Shown here piece by piece: positions 25,290 to 34,221 of a stretch of 64,000 bases of DNA; within the stretch, counting starts at the first letter, position 1, and every line of letters starts with the position of its first letter. The stretch spans positions 1,939,001 through 2,003,000 of the forward strand of contig NZ_CP104002.1 in NCBI RefSeq assembly GCF_029201565.1, read 5' to 3'. The translations under genes were made by a program, and so were the position numbers. This DNA comes from Devosia sp. SD17-2 (GTDB lineage Bacteria > Pseudomonadota > Alphaproteobacteria > Rhizobiales > Devosiaceae). The notes under the pieces were generated by a model that worked only from the letters and a program-made list of their open reading frames with translations, was not told the DNA's origin and searched no databases.

Positions 25290-25529
25290 TCACAAAGTTC
25301 GCCGGAGGCGCTCATCTCCAGAAAGTTCCAAGCGATCGCCGTCGCCAGCCAGCTGTTCCATAAGAAAAGATCGAATGACTGTGTCCACTGGCACCTCGCC
25401 CGCGCCCAAACGATAGGACTTATCACCGACCATTGCGTGAATGGCATTGCCTTCGAGAAAATAGGTCGCTTTCAAACGTTTGCCGTCGTACTCGACGGTA
25501 ATTTCGTGAACCAAGTTTGACTGGTCCAT
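25290..25529 (-). CDS. Hypothetical small cytoplasmic protein (79 residues)
   Basis: Starts MDQSNLVHEITVEYDGKRLKAT with AGGAGG just upstream of the ATG. The sequence is mixed beta/alpha and charged, with no signal or membrane helix. I do not recognise the family. The strong ribosome binding site and balanced composition make it a probable real gene. It points back toward the phage remnant and stands alone. Confidence 0.65.
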   Translation of the reverse strand: MDQSNLVHEITVEYDGKRLKATYFLEGNAIHAMVGDKSYRLGAGEVPVDTVIRSFLMEQLAGDGDRLELSGDERLRRTL

Positions 25530-25681
25530 TTTGGCCTCCTGTCCGCAGGCTCAATCAAAATATACGTTCAAATATGCGTCAAGCAAACCTGTGCTAATTT
25601 GCTCAAAAGTGAAGAAACGCGATTCATTGCAACTTGCGTAGCTACCCAAAGTTCGGTCCTTACAGGATAAGGAAACGCACC

Positions 25682-25819
25682 ATGTCTCCACCCGAGGAGC
25701 CCCGCGCTCACGAAGACAATACCGAGAAAAACCCTCTGTTGGGTCCAATCGTATTCATTCCAGCTATCGTCATCCTTTTGCTCGCCCTGATGTTGTTTGT
25801 TGCGGTCTTCTGGCGGTGA
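25682..25819 (+). CDS. Small single-span membrane protein (45 residues)
   Basis: The start MSPPEEPRAHEDNTEK was chosen because AAGGAAA lies just upstream of ATG 25682; the frame is open from 25634. A hydrophilic, acidic N-terminus is followed by one strong membrane helix (IVFIPAIVILLLALMLFVAVF). No family recognised. Such short tail-anchored proteins are common in Hyphomicrobiales and often missed. Confidence 0.6.
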   Translation: MSPPEEPRAHEDNTEKNPLLGPIVFIPAIVILLLALMLFVAVFWR

Positions 25820-26229
25820 GCTGCGGGCGACCTCCGATACTCCCACACGACAGCGCCCGTAGTTTAGTGGCACCACCACTCGCGGCCATCCGGCCAGCGC
25901 CGCGCCAGCCCCTCGGCAATCAGGATGTGACCAACTGTGCCGGGACCAGCCTTATCAAGCCGCTACCCGACATGGCGGAGAATGCGGATGCCCTTTGGTG
26001 GGAGCTGACCGTGCCGCACCGGTTGATTGATGCTCTGGCAGGCAATCACGACGGCGCTTTGCGCTAAGGCACGCCGCCTGTTCTTTGCGATCGACCGCCA
26101 TCCCTTGGACGCAGGCGGGGGATCGTTATCGGTCGGCGCAGATTCCAGGACACAGAAACTCGTCTCTCTACCAATATCAGCCCTCAATCGCGCGTCTCAC
26201 CTGCAAAGATAACTCAAGGGAGTAGAACC
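25820..26229. other. Gene-poor stretch with frame fragments only
   Basis: About 400 bases. A frame to 26067 ends with a plausible coding-like segment (ENADALWWELTVPHRLIDAL) but has no convincing start or family. The stretch GCGCCCGTAGTTTAGTGGC at 25856 looks like a tRNA 5' half, but no anticodon or T arm follows. AAGGGAGTAG just before 26230 is the ribosome binding site of the next gene. Confidence 0.4.
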
Positions 26230-27351
26230 ATGCGCCTTTCTGCCGCCGCTGCCATCTTGCTGATGGCCAGTGTTCCCGTCCTTGCTCAAGGTGTCGAGCC
26301 GCTACGGAATTCTCTAGCGAAATTGCCCGACACAGTGCTGAACACCTCCGCTGCGATCCAGTTCAGCTTCGTGGACATGGCGGCGTTCCATGACTTGGCC
26401 GGCGCCGAGGGGCTCAACAGGACAGTGCTGGCGCGTGCGATGGTCGGCGGCATGCTGCCGCCCTACAATACGCTGCAGACGCACGGCCCCGACGCCTGGA
26501 ACGAAAAGTCATTTGTTGACCTCAAGGACCTTCGTTACCTCGCAGGCTTCGGCGACGCTCCCAAGACCGTTACCATCTGGGGGCTCAAAGACGAGGACGC
26601 TGCTGCGTCCCTGATCGCGGCGCTCGATGCCGCCGACTTCGATCCTGTCGACCCGGATGGCGTGATCGGCAATGGCGAGCCGCTAGCCATCGATCCCACC
26701 AAGATGAATATTGCCGATCCCTGGCGCAGCCGGGTCGGGGCAGCCACATTCGCTGCGGCAAAGGGCGATGCGGTTATTCAGGCACCCGTGCCGACCCCGT
26801 TGCCGGTGCTGCTCGGGCAGGGGCCTAACATGGCCGAAAGCGCAGTTGTCAGCGCGGCCCTTGAGGGGCTAAAAGAGACACTCGGAGACGGGCTGCTGGT
26901 GCAAGCCATGCTAATCTCGCCGGTCTTCGGGCTCGGGGGGCTTGATCTCGATGCGCTGCTCACCATTGACCTGCACTTGGACAGGGCGCGCGAGCAACTC
27001 GAGGCCAAGCTGGAAGCCGGAACGGAGGGCATCCCAGCCTATTTCGGCGGCTTGATCGCCGATGTGCAGGGCGAGCAGCCCGCTGTTCTGATCTCCCTGG
27101 GCTATAGCGACTGCGCCATTGCAGAAAGCGCCGCCGAACAGATGGCGCAGCGCTGGACCGATACCATGCCGGAGGCGGCGCAAGGCGCCCTGGAAACCGC
27201 CCACGTAGAAACGCCGGACAGCCTCTGCGCAGCAACCCTGAAGGTGACCGGCACCAGTGCCGCTGGCTCGGCCAATCCAATCTTCCAGGCCATGTTTGAT
27301 GCCTATCTTCGGCGTGACTTCACAGTCGTGCAGATCGGCAGGGCGTCGTGA
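26230..27351 (+). CDS. Secreted protein of unknown function (373 residues)
   Basis: A signal peptide covers about residues 1-19 (MRLSAAAAILLMASVPVLA-QG). The rest is a soluble, Ala/Asp/Leu-rich protein with only two cysteines after the signal (in YSDCAIAES and DSLCAATL), which could form one disulfide in the periplasm. I recognise no family. It overlaps the next gene by four bases (GTGA), so the two are coupled. It is the first of a long run of secreted or membrane unknowns that surround an ECF sigma/anti-sigma pair. Confidence 0.8.
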   Translation: MRLSAAAAILLMASVPVLAQGVEPLRNSLAKLPDTVLNTSAAIQFSFVDMAAFHDLAGAEGLNRTVLARAMVGGMLPPYNTLQTHGPDAWNEKSFVDLKDLRYLAGFGDAPKTVTIWGLKDEDAAASLIAALDAADFDPVDPDGVIGNGEPLAIDPTKMNIADPWRSRVGAATFAAAKGDAVIQAPVPTPLPVLLGQGPNMAESAVVSAALEGLKETLGDGLLVQAMLISPVFGLGGLDLDALLTIDLHLDRAREQLEAKLEAGTEGIPAYFGGLIADVQGEQPAVLISLGYSDCAIAESAAEQMAQRWTDTMPEAAQGALETAHVETPDSLCAATLKVTGTSAAGSANPIFQAMFDAYLRRDFTVVQIGRAS

Positions 27352-27728
27352 CCACGGGCGGCGCGTTCCTGCGGCCCAGCCGAGCGTCTCGAGCGGCGGG
27401 CGGGCATGGCCAGTCCCGGCTGGTCCAGACGCTGTTAGTCCTGCCACCACTGCTGACGGCAATGGCGGCGATGCCGTTGCTGCTGATGTGGATCATGGGC
27501 GCATCGGCTTTTGCCGGCACAGCGGATGAAGCTATCTTCAGCCTCGGCCTCTCCGCGCTCATCCTTTATCCGTCAGCCTATCTTGCCCTCGTCACGCTGC
27601 AGGGGCTGAGCGCCTGGATGAAATGGCCATTGGTGAACCTGTTCCACTCCCTCATCTGGCTCTGCCTAGCAGCCTTTATCGGCACCATGAGCTACATACT
27701 GATGGTACTCGATCCCTTCGGGGCCTGA
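27348..27728 (+). CDS. Small inner-membrane protein of unknown function (126 residues)
   Basis: Starts with a GTG that overlaps the stop of the preceding secreted-protein gene. A basic N-terminus of about 28 residues precedes three hydrophobic helices (about residues 28-50, 60-85 and 95-120). No family recognised. Coupled translation with the upstream secreted protein suggests that they work together. Confidence 0.72.
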   Translation: MTTGGAFLRPSRASRAAGGHGQSRLVQTLLVLPPLLTAMAAMPLLLMWIMGASAFAGTADEAIFSLGLSALILYPSAYLALVTLQGLSAWMKWPLVNLFHSLIWLCLAAFIGTMSYILMVLDPFGA

Positions 27729-27771
27729 GAGCGCCCGCCCGTCCGCTTTCGCATTCCAAGGAGAATCTAAG

Positions 27772-28368
27772 ATGAACCCGCTGCGCGTCGCCGCTGCCGC
27801 TTTGGTGCTGGTGTCCGTCTCGGAGGTCGCTGCCACCGAACTTATTGCCGAGCAGATCGACAGGATCGCTCCGCTTGTTGCAACCGGAGAGGTGCAGCCA
27901 TTGGGCGGCCCAGAGCCCGCATCCGAAATCGTCGCAGGTCTTGCTGGCCGCTGGTTCACGCTGAACAACACCATCCGGGATTGGGAGCTGGAAGACCGGG
28001 CGTCCCGCGAAAGCCTGGCGCGGAGCATTGATCGGCTGTGCGCCGACGACTGGGAGAACATCGTCACCTATTCCGTGACCGGCCCTGATCGAATCCATAT
28101 TGATCAGCGCTCACCAACGGGCGTGGACCATGGTTCGTTCGACCTTGTAGCCGTGGACGGTGGACGCATGTTCAGCACCGTTCTTGAGGACGACTACATC
28201 CTCTCCATTTATGGACTGGAAGATGCGCCCCAGGATCAGCAACAGAAAGCACTGGCCGAAATGAAAGCCGCGCTCCAGGGCGGTCAGGAGATCTGGCTCC
28301 CGGGGGCGGATGTCATGGTCATCAGAACCGCGGCCGAGATCGAGGTCTGGGGTCGCTGCCCGGAGTAG
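27772..28368 (+). CDS. Secreted protein of unknown function (198 residues)
   Basis: AAGGAGA precedes the ATG. The signal peptide is MNPLRVAAAALVLVSVSEVAA-TE. The mature part contains LAGRWFTLNNTIRDWELEDR, LCADDWENIVTYSVTGPDRI and a C-terminal Cys in WGRCPE. The pattern (short helical N-terminus, then beta strands resembling a lipocalin- or META-like scoring of a small domain) is suggestive only. It probably forms one transcript with the two genes upstream. Confidence 0.75.
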   Translation: MNPLRVAAAALVLVSVSEVAATELIAEQIDRIAPLVATGEVQPLGGPEPASEIVAGLAGRWFTLNNTIRDWELEDRASRESLARSIDRLCADDWENIVTYSVTGPDRIHIDQRSPTGVDHGSFDLVAVDGGRMFSTVLEDDYILSIYGLEDAPQDQQQKALAEMKAALQGGQEIWLPGADVMVIRTAAEIEVWGRCPE

Positions 28369-28385
28369 TGATTGCCTCCGCTTGA

Positions 28386-29279
28386 TCAGCCTACCCCCGG
28401 AATAGCGCATGCTACGTCGTAGCGGGCTACTGCCGGGGTGGACAATCCGGCCCCTTCTCCCACCGTCACCACCGACAATTCCGCAAATTGCCCGCTATAG
28501 CGGAAGCTGCAAGAGCCGAAGCCCGTCGGGGAGCACGACTGCACTTCGTATATGCCGCTGGCCTTCAGTGCCTCGGCGCGCGTATCGGCCGGCTCGCCGG
28601 GGTGGATGCCTAGAATCGGCCCCCAACCGGCCGAAGCCAGTTCCTCGCGCGCCGACGCGATCGGCATGCCATAGATGTTGGGCACTGCCGCTTGGCCATC
28701 GCAAAACTGCTCCACATCGGCCAGCGCCACCAGGGATATTGCGCCGCCTTTATCGACATGCAGGTCTGCAATCGGCTGCGGAAGAAATTCGCCGTCCCAG
28801 ATCCGAATAGCCGCGTTTTCGAATGATTGAATGCTCCCGATGCGAGCGCCCGCGCCTTTTTCGCCATAAACCAGCCAGTGCAACTGCTCGCCATCGAAAA
28901 GCGCTACATTGCCATCGCTCGTTTGGCATGAACCGCTGGTGCCGGGCTCAACCCCGCCAACGAAGCTCACCACGTCAAACCCCTTCAGCGACACCTCGCC
29001 GGTGACGGCCCAGCCGAGCGCCTTCGCCTTCGCTCCGCCAGCGGTACGGGGCTCCACCAGCAGATGATCGCACAATGCTGGCTCGACCGGCTGCGGAGCC
29101 GGGGGCAGCCGCGTCAGCTCGACCACGACGAGCCCATCCATTCCAGAGGGCAGGGTGTCGGCAACAGACCCACTGGCAAAGACTGCGCTCGCCAACATAG
29201 TTGCCGCGGCCACCCTCGTCCTTTTTATCGGATGAGGCAATTGGATAGCTGGCAAGACTTCGGAACGCAGTGCGGACAT
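28386..29279 (-). CDS. Secreted/anchored protein with a PASTA-like segment (297 residues)
   Basis: The start at 29279 (MSALRSEVLP) has AGGAG 9 bases upstream. A longer frame opening at 29564 lacks support and runs back over the next gene. After a basic stretch, residues about 25-40 form a signal or anchor (VAAATMLASAVFASGSVA-DT). The middle region is unknown. Residues 199-225 read VPNIYGMPIASAREELASAG, which matches the PASTA consensus (VPN.xGM...A...L...G). The four later cysteines may pair. PASTA domains bind cell-wall or glycan ligands in known proteins; a single one here may have another role. Confidence 0.7.
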   Translation of the reverse strand: MSALRSEVLPAIQLPHPIKRTRVAAATMLASAVFASGSVADTLPSGMDGLVVVELTRLPPAPQPVEPALCDHLLVEPRTAGGAKAKALGWAVTGEVSLKGFDVVSFVGGVEPGTSGSCQTSDGNVALFDGEQLHWLVYGEKGAGARIGSIQSFENAAIRIWDGEFLPQPIADLHVDKGGAISLVALADVEQFCDGQAAVPNIYGMPIASAREELASAGWGPILGIHPGEPADTRAEALKASGIYEVQSCSPTGFGSCSFRYSGQFAELSVVTVGEGAGLSTPAVARYDVACAIPGVG

Positions 29280-29420
29280 GGCCTCGTCTCCTGGGGAGCG
29301 TCCATATTGAGACGCAATGGCGAACCCCTCTATTGGTCCTGCTGGAAAAAAAGACTTGGTCTTGGCCAATACTATGGGGCCAGATTGCGTCTTACTCACA
29401 AAACCAGTTTGGAGGCCATC

Positions 29421-30005
29421 TTGCGACCAATCCTCACAACGACCGGTGTTGCGGCTATTGCCGCCTTGATGTTGATGCCCAGCTCTGCGCAGTCGGACCT
29501 GCTCGGTGTGCCCGGCCCGATCCCATTCCAAGGCGAGGAGTACGCTCTGGCCTGGACCTCGCAACCTTCGGAAAACTACTTCAAGCAGGAATATGTACCG
29601 GCAGGCCAGCAGGTCGAGACCTACCAGGACATGATCCTGGTCGAGGCCGTTTTCGGCGCTCTTACGCCGATGGATGCAGCCGCATCGCAGGTCCAGTCTC
29701 TGGAAGCCCGAAAGGGTGTGGACCCGGTGCTCAACTACGACCTAATGCGAAACGACACGACTGGAGAGATACTGCTCGATTTCCTGGTCAGCGACCTTGA
29801 GGCCGATCCGGTGATCGTGGAATGGAATGCATATCGTTATCAGACCCTTGGGGATGGAGAAGGGGTTGCGCTCGTCGGGATCAGCCGCCGCGGCTATGGC
29901 CAGGATGGCGCCACGAGTTTCATGAGCGGCCTCGGCGCCATGCGTAGCGAGGCGATCGACGCATTGGCGAACCTGTCCTTTCCTGCGGTGAGTATCTCTC
30001 CATGA
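29421..30005 (+). CDS. Secreted protein of unknown function, TTG start (194 residues)
   Basis: GGAGG at 29411-29415 stands 5 bases before a TTG at 29421, which begins a good signal peptide (LRPILTTTGVAAIAALMLMPSSAQS). No ATG is available near it. The mature protein includes FQGEEYALAWTSQPSENYFK, EAVFGALTPMDAAASQVQSL and LLDFLVSDLEADPVIVEWNA. No cysteines remain after the signal. I do not recognise the family. The stop overlaps the ATG of the next gene (ATGA). Confidence 0.72.
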   Translation: MRPILTTTGVAAIAALMLMPSSAQSDLLGVPGPIPFQGEEYALAWTSQPSENYFKQEYVPAGQQVETYQDMILVEAVFGALTPMDAAASQVQSLEARKGVDPVLNYDLMRNDTTGEILLDFLVSDLEADPVIVEWNAYRYQTLGDGEGVALVGISRRGYGQDGATSFMSGLGAMRSEAIDALANLSFPAVSISP

Positions 30006-30727
30006 CTTCAGCCTTCCGTGTTTCCGGCCTCAAGACCCCGATTATTGCACTCGCACTCGGGGTCATTCCCTTTTTCCTGTTTGTCGGCAGTTCGCAGACC
30101 GTCACCATCAATGGGGCGGTGGTCCGGGATGAGCAGTTCAACTTCGTTGGCGCTATTTTGGCGCTTGTCGGCCTCGGCCTTGCGGCGCGGACCTTGCTGT
30201 CGCGCGGCCACAAGGCATTGGTGAGCAAGGGTGTTGCCGGCCTTGCCGCACTGGTCTGCCTGCTACAATTGGCAGCGTCCCTTGATCTGGTCCGGCCGGC
30301 GGCGTGGTTTAACCCCGATCCGGATCTGCCACCGCTGACCTATTCAGGCCTCAGCGAGGCCAACCGCAACCTGGTTGCGAACATCGTAGAACGCGGCGAC
30401 GTGGAAGGTGTGGCGCGTGACCTTCGGGCCCGCGGCCGGTCAACGCTCGACCTGGCGCATCGGCACATGGCCTATGCCGATGTCTGTCACGACGGCCGCT
30501 ATCGGGTCGATTATGACGACATAAAGCAATTGTTTGCCGTGCTGCCCCAGGAGCAACAGGCGGAAATCCTTGCCAATGCCGAACAAGTGCGCCGGCCGAA
30601 TCCGGCGCCTGAAGACTGCTCTGCGCGCATGACGAGCTTTTCCATGGGCGAAATGGTGGATGACATTCACCAGCAGATGGACATGATGACCATCCTGCGC
30701 GACGGCTATCTGGAACTGACCCGCTAA
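30002..30727 (+). CDS. Membrane protein of unknown function with periplasmic or cytosolic C-terminal domain (241 residues)
   Basis: Three hydrophobic helices lie in the first 100 residues (about 12-32, 48-64 and 78-96), followed by a soluble helical domain of about 140 residues (LSEANRNLVANIVERGDVEG, LPQEQQAEILANAEQVRRPN). The coupled start with the upstream secreted protein indicates a functional pair. It ends with a 4-base overlap against the convergent gene on the other strand. No family recognised. Confidence 0.72.
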   Translation: MTSAFRVSGLKTPIIALALGVIPFFLFVGSSQTVTINGAVVRDEQFNFVGAILALVGLGLAARTLLSRGHKALVSKGVAGLAALVCLLQLAASLDLVRPAAWFNPDPDLPPLTYSGLSEANRNLVANIVERGDVEGVARDLRARGRSTLDLAHRHMAYADVCHDGRYRVDYDDIKQLFAVLPQEQQAEILANAEQVRRPNPAPEDCSARMTSFSMGEMVDDIHQQMDMMTILRDGYLELTR

Positions 30728-31206
30728 GGTTCGGCGGCCAGTTCCAAATTATCGAGATCATCCGCCAGTTCGAAGAAGTTCTGGCGGAAGTTCTCGCATC
30801 GGCCAAGTATATTCCGGTGGCGTTCGCCATCGAAGGCGGAACCAAGGACCTCGATGATCTCGCCGGCCTTGGTTTGGTAGCTAAAGAATTGGAAGCCGCG
30901 ACAATAGCCCGTGCCCTCGTTGGGCCGGTCGCAAGTCAGGTATCTGCTGCCCTCCACATTGGACGGGCGAACGCCACAGCGAAATCCATTGGCGATCAGC
31001 ACGGCGGCCTGCTGCTCTAAACCGGCCTCGATCGGCACGTATCCCGCAAAGACCTCGGTGAGCTTGTTCTCGTCGGCTTCCTCAAGCAGCGCCTCCACAA
31101 GTTCGCCCGTGGCGACAGGCTCCTCGCGCAGAACCAAGCCATAGAACCCCGCACCAAAGAGCCCTACGGCTGCCGCGGCCACTATGGTCAGCACTGTCTT
31201 CCGCAT
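30724..31206 (-). CDS. Membrane-anchored protein of unknown function (160 residues)
   Basis: The start MRKTVLTIVAAAAVGLFGAG is a signal anchor. The mature part is acidic and helical (GELVEALLEEADENKLTEVF) with cysteines in FRCGVRPSN, LTCDRPN, GYCRGF and GRCENF, consistent with two disulfides in the periplasm. No family recognised. It stands alone on the minus strand, convergent with the membrane protein gene. Confidence 0.7.
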   Translation of the reverse strand: MRKTVLTIVAAAAVGLFGAGFYGLVLREEPVATGELVEALLEEADENKLTEVFAGYVPIEAGLEQQAAVLIANGFRCGVRPSNVEGSRYLTCDRPNEGTGYCRGFQFFSYQTKAGEIIEVLGSAFDGERHRNILGRCENFRQNFFELADDLDNLELAAEP

Positions 31207-31370
31207 CGCCGCTGCTCCCTTTTTGATGTTGCCTGATCATAAGACGATCGCCAGAGTTCATGATTGGTCGCTGAACAGCATTATTGGGTGCCCAGGGCCA
31301 AGCATTGACCAGACGCAGTCGTCTAATAGGTAGCGTACCACTTTCCCGGGCGTGCAAGGACAGGACCAGC

Positions 31371-31916
31371 ATGTTCAGATCATACTACTTCGGTTGGCCA
31401 ACCATTCGAGCCGGGATCGCCGGTCTCGCCATGGTCCTTTGTTTGCCTATGATTCCCACTTCTGCCCAGACAGAGCTGGAGCTGCGAGAAAGCCATGATG
31501 CTGCTGGCGTTTTCGCAGAAAAGGTGGAAGCACTTATTGCTGACCTGCCGGTCGAACGCGAGCGCTTCGAGGTCCGGATCAATCGCTGCCAGGGTGCGCG
31601 GGGCGAGATGCGCGACGATATCTATGCCGTGTGGGTTGGCGTCCGCCTCGCGGCCGAAAACGGTGATGCAGGGGCTGTTCTCACCGCGGCGGTGGCTGAC
31701 TGGCGAGAGCGTGGCTGGGAGATATTTCGGGACCGCGTGCTGGACAATGGCGGCGTCAACATCGCGGCCCTGGATCCCTCAAGCGGGGAAAGCCATAGCC
31801 TCGACTCCGGCTTCAAACGCGATCCTCACCGCTACATTGTCGGCTATTTCAGCACGCCCTGCCTCCAGGATCCCTCCGGCGCAGCCCCGTTCGGTTCCGT
31901 GTTCCCGGAACAGTAA
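31371..31916 (+). CDS. Secreted protein of unknown function (181 residues)
   Basis: The ATG at 31371 starts a protein whose hydrophobic segment (GIAGLAMVLCLPMIPTSAQT) is a signal peptide with a longer polar N-terminus (MFRSYYFGWPTIRA). An upstream in-frame start at 31284 is not supported. The mature protein has RINRCQGARGEMRDDIYAVW and YIVGYFSTPCLQDP, so one disulfide is possible. LPVERERFEVRI hints at a small alpha/beta domain. Not recognised. Confidence 0.7.
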   Translation: MFRSYYFGWPTIRAGIAGLAMVLCLPMIPTSAQTELELRESHDAAGVFAEKVEALIADLPVERERFEVRINRCQGARGEMRDDIYAVWVGVRLAAENGDAGAVLTAAVADWRERGWEIFRDRVLDNGGVNIAALDPSSGESHSLDSGFKRDPHRYIVGYFSTPCLQDPSGAAPFGSVFPEQ

Positions 31917-31934
31917 GTTGGTGGAAACCCGAGC

Positions 31935-32288
31935 TCAGCAGGGCCCAAGGATCTCGGCCACTTCGAGAAAACCCTGCCGGAAGCGCCCGCTGATCAGCGT
32001 GCAATGCTCGCGATAATTTTCGCGAATATGGACACGATCCTCGCTCGCGCCACTCAGGGGAGGGGGCATGTCGCCGCTCCAGAGCGTCTCATGCGGAGCA
32101 AGGGGTTCATCGGCGGGTAAGACCCCGTTCCAGGGGCAAGGCTCCTGGTAACAAAGGATGTTGGTTTTTCCGACCTTCAGTTCGCTAAAGCCGCCAGTCT
32201 GGGCGGAAGCGAAGCCGTCCGCCAGGGCCGCCGGGGCGGTGAGGAGGCAGCAGGCCGCCGCGAAAAGGGTGCAAAGGTGACGTGTCAT
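31935..32288 (-). CDS. Small secreted protein of unknown function (117 residues)
   Basis: The signal peptide is MTRHLCTLFAAACCLLTAPAALA-DG. The mature part is about 93 residues with GKTNILCYQEPCPWNGVLPA and a C-terminal EHCTLISGRF...LGPC, giving four cysteines. A much longer frame extends upstream to 32912 but is antisense to the next gene, so the signal-peptide start is used. WNG and CYQEPCPW are distinctive, but I do not know the family. Confidence 0.68.
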   Translation of the reverse strand: MTRHLCTLFAAACCLLTAPAALADGFASAQTGGFSELKVGKTNILCYQEPCPWNGVLPADEPLAPHETLWSGDMPPPLSGASEDRVHIRENYREHCTLISGRFRQGFLEVAEILGPC

Positions 32289-32504
32289 GGCGCAAATCCC
32301 TGAAAGTTCCGATGCAGGTAAGACGGGTTGGCTCGGGTCAGTATTGGCCAGGAGGCCGCTATATCTTTTCACTTTCAGGCCCAAGAGCAGGGGGAAGAGT
32401 AGCGTCCTATGCTTGTCTGGTCCGACCCGGAGAAATCGATGAAGACTCGGGGTGGGTCTGAGCGGCTGAGGACGCAGATCGAAGAACAGCGGGAGGGATG
32501 CACA

Positions 32505-34157
32505 TTGTCCGAATTTAAAACTTTCGCCTGCTGCTCGGCGGCATCGGTGCGGCACCAGCGGAAGCCTGCGATCCGCATTGCCGGCGCTGCGCTCGCCATG
32601 CTCTTCGTGCTCGGGCCGGCACAGGCGGATGAGGCCACGGAATATGCCGAATTGATGGGGAATACCGTAACATCCGTCACCAAGGCTCGCGCTATTGTGG
32701 ATGTCTGCGACGAGCGCTTCCCCGACAGCAGAATAGCGCGAAGCGACTTCATGGCGGGCTGGGCGCATGTGGTAGACCTGCCAACCTATGATCAGGTCCT
32801 GGCCGCCGCCATCGCCGCTTACGATGGCCTCGGGACAGAGCTCGACGCCTACGCGATGAGCGCCCGGGAAGAAGTCGCTACCGCGATCGAAGCAGATGCT
32901 TCGCCGTGCCACGACCTGGCGCAGGAACTGAATGAGGAAATGTTGGACCTCGCCAGCTCAATCCGCAGCCTCTCCCGCAACGCCGAGGACTTTGGCATCG
33001 AGATTGCCGAAGCTCCTGCGCCCGCCTTTGAAGCCCACGAGCTTGGCGTCATGCCGCTCGCGACCCTATGGACACGCTCCCTCGCAGTGATGGAAGCCAT
33101 CGGCACCAAGGCCAGTGCCGAGGACAACCGTCATCTCAGGGAAGCGCGCGAAGAGTATCTTCTCCAATGGCTGGAAGCTCAGGGCCAACTGCATCTGCGC
33201 GGTCGCATTGTCTCGGACGACGAGTTGCGGGAGTGGCGCGGTGACTGGCAGTCGAGCCTTGAGGCGAGCTGCAGCGACTTCGCCACGGAACGTGACAAAA
33301 ATCTATTCGCTGCGGGCCTCGGCACCGATGTGGTGATCACCGGATCACCCCGCTGGGTACTGGAACAACGTGTCGGTGGCGTCATCAATCTCGGCGATTG
33401 CCGTGTTTCCAACGCCAAGCCCACCAATGGGGCCCCTGCCATTGACGACAGTGCCGGCCTCATGCTCCGCCCGCTGGAGTTCACTGAGGCTTTCGCCGGT
33501 CCCAATGCCGGGCTGGCCATGAACCAAGTCGATCGCGTGCTCTACGCGGCCGACTTCGCGAACCGCATCGACGGGTTCGGTAACGGCTATATCGACCGCC
33601 AGGAGGACATCTATGTGCTGCTGCGGGATGGAACGGCCTACCGCCACGAGTGGGATTTTGCCTTCACGGACCTGAACGTAGGCCTCTCGCGGCAGCGTGA
33701 ACCGGAGCGCTGGTTCACCTGGTCCGATCACTGGGGCAAGGTCATGCTGGTCCGGTCCGGGGGCCTCGACCAAGGCGAGGAGATCGATCTGTCGGAAGCA
33801 CAACGCCTGGTGCCGATGCCCGCTGATCAGCGGCTGGAGGGCGCCTTCTACTATCTGCAAATAGCCAGTGGCGGCGCGCGTAGCGACCGCGAATATGTGT
33901 TCAGCGCAGATGGCACCGTTACCTATACGCGCGGCGGTTTCATTGCAGGCAATTTCGCCGGTTCCTTCATTACCGTGGTGCCCGGCGACGAAGCGCCTCA
34001 GCGCCTGACCTACCGGTTCGAGAACTTCACCATGATCATCGACGGTCCGGACGGGCAGGAGCGGCACTTCTTCGCGATGATCGACGGCGGCGATCCCGCA
34101 TCGCCCGAAGAATTGCTGATCCGCGGTCAGGTCTATTGGGAGCGCGAGGAGGAGTGA
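32505..34157 (+). CDS. Large secreted protein of unknown function, TTG start (550 residues)
   Basis: GGGAGGG at 32491-32497 stands 7 bases before TTG 32505. The resulting N-terminus is basic (SVRHQRKPAIRI) and leads into a signal sequence (IAGAALAMLFVLGPAQA-DE) at about residues 26-43. The first half is helical (CHDLAQELNEEMLDLASSIR). The second half contains repeated beta-like segments (FSADGTVTYTRGGFIAGNFA, YRFENFTMIIDGPDGQERHF) resembling an Ala-/Gly-rich calycin-like domain at the end. It is the largest protein of the unknown cluster. No family recognised. ATG starts exist upstream (32409) but lack ribosome binding sites. Confidence 0.72.
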   Translation: MSEFKTFACCSAASVRHQRKPAIRIAGAALAMLFVLGPAQADEATEYAELMGNTVTSVTKARAIVDVCDERFPDSRIARSDFMAGWAHVVDLPTYDQVLAAAIAAYDGLGTELDAYAMSAREEVATAIEADASPCHDLAQELNEEMLDLASSIRSLSRNAEDFGIEIAEAPAPAFEAHELGVMPLATLWTRSLAVMEAIGTKASAEDNRHLREAREEYLLQWLEAQGQLHLRGRIVSDDELREWRGDWQSSLEASCSDFATERDKNLFAAGLGTDVVITGSPRWVLEQRVGGVINLGDCRVSNAKPTNGAPAIDDSAGLMLRPLEFTEAFAGPNAGLAMNQVDRVLYAADFANRIDGFGNGYIDRQEDIYVLLRDGTAYRHEWDFAFTDLNVGLSRQREPERWFTWSDHWGKVMLVRSGGLDQGEEIDLSEAQRLVPMPADQRLEGAFYYLQIASGGARSDREYVFSADGTVTYTRGGFIAGNFAGSFITVVPGDEAPQRLTYRFENFTMIIDGPDGQERHFFAMIDGGDPASPEELLIRGQVYWEREEE

Positions 34158-34221
34158 CGCCGCGGGACGGGAGCATCCGGCATCGCAAACAAACGCTGGA
34201 ACATGGTTATGGAGGTGCGTC

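Noticed and set aside
25856..25930. GCGCCCGTAGTTTAGTGGC looks like the 5' half of a tRNA
   Set aside because: No anticodon stem, no T arm with TTCGAAT-type loop and no pairing 3' acceptor strand follow within 90 bases.
32288..32912. Long minus-strand extension upstream of the 117-residue secreted protein
   Set aside because: The extension is antisense to the large secreted protein gene, and the internal ATG begins a proper signal peptide.
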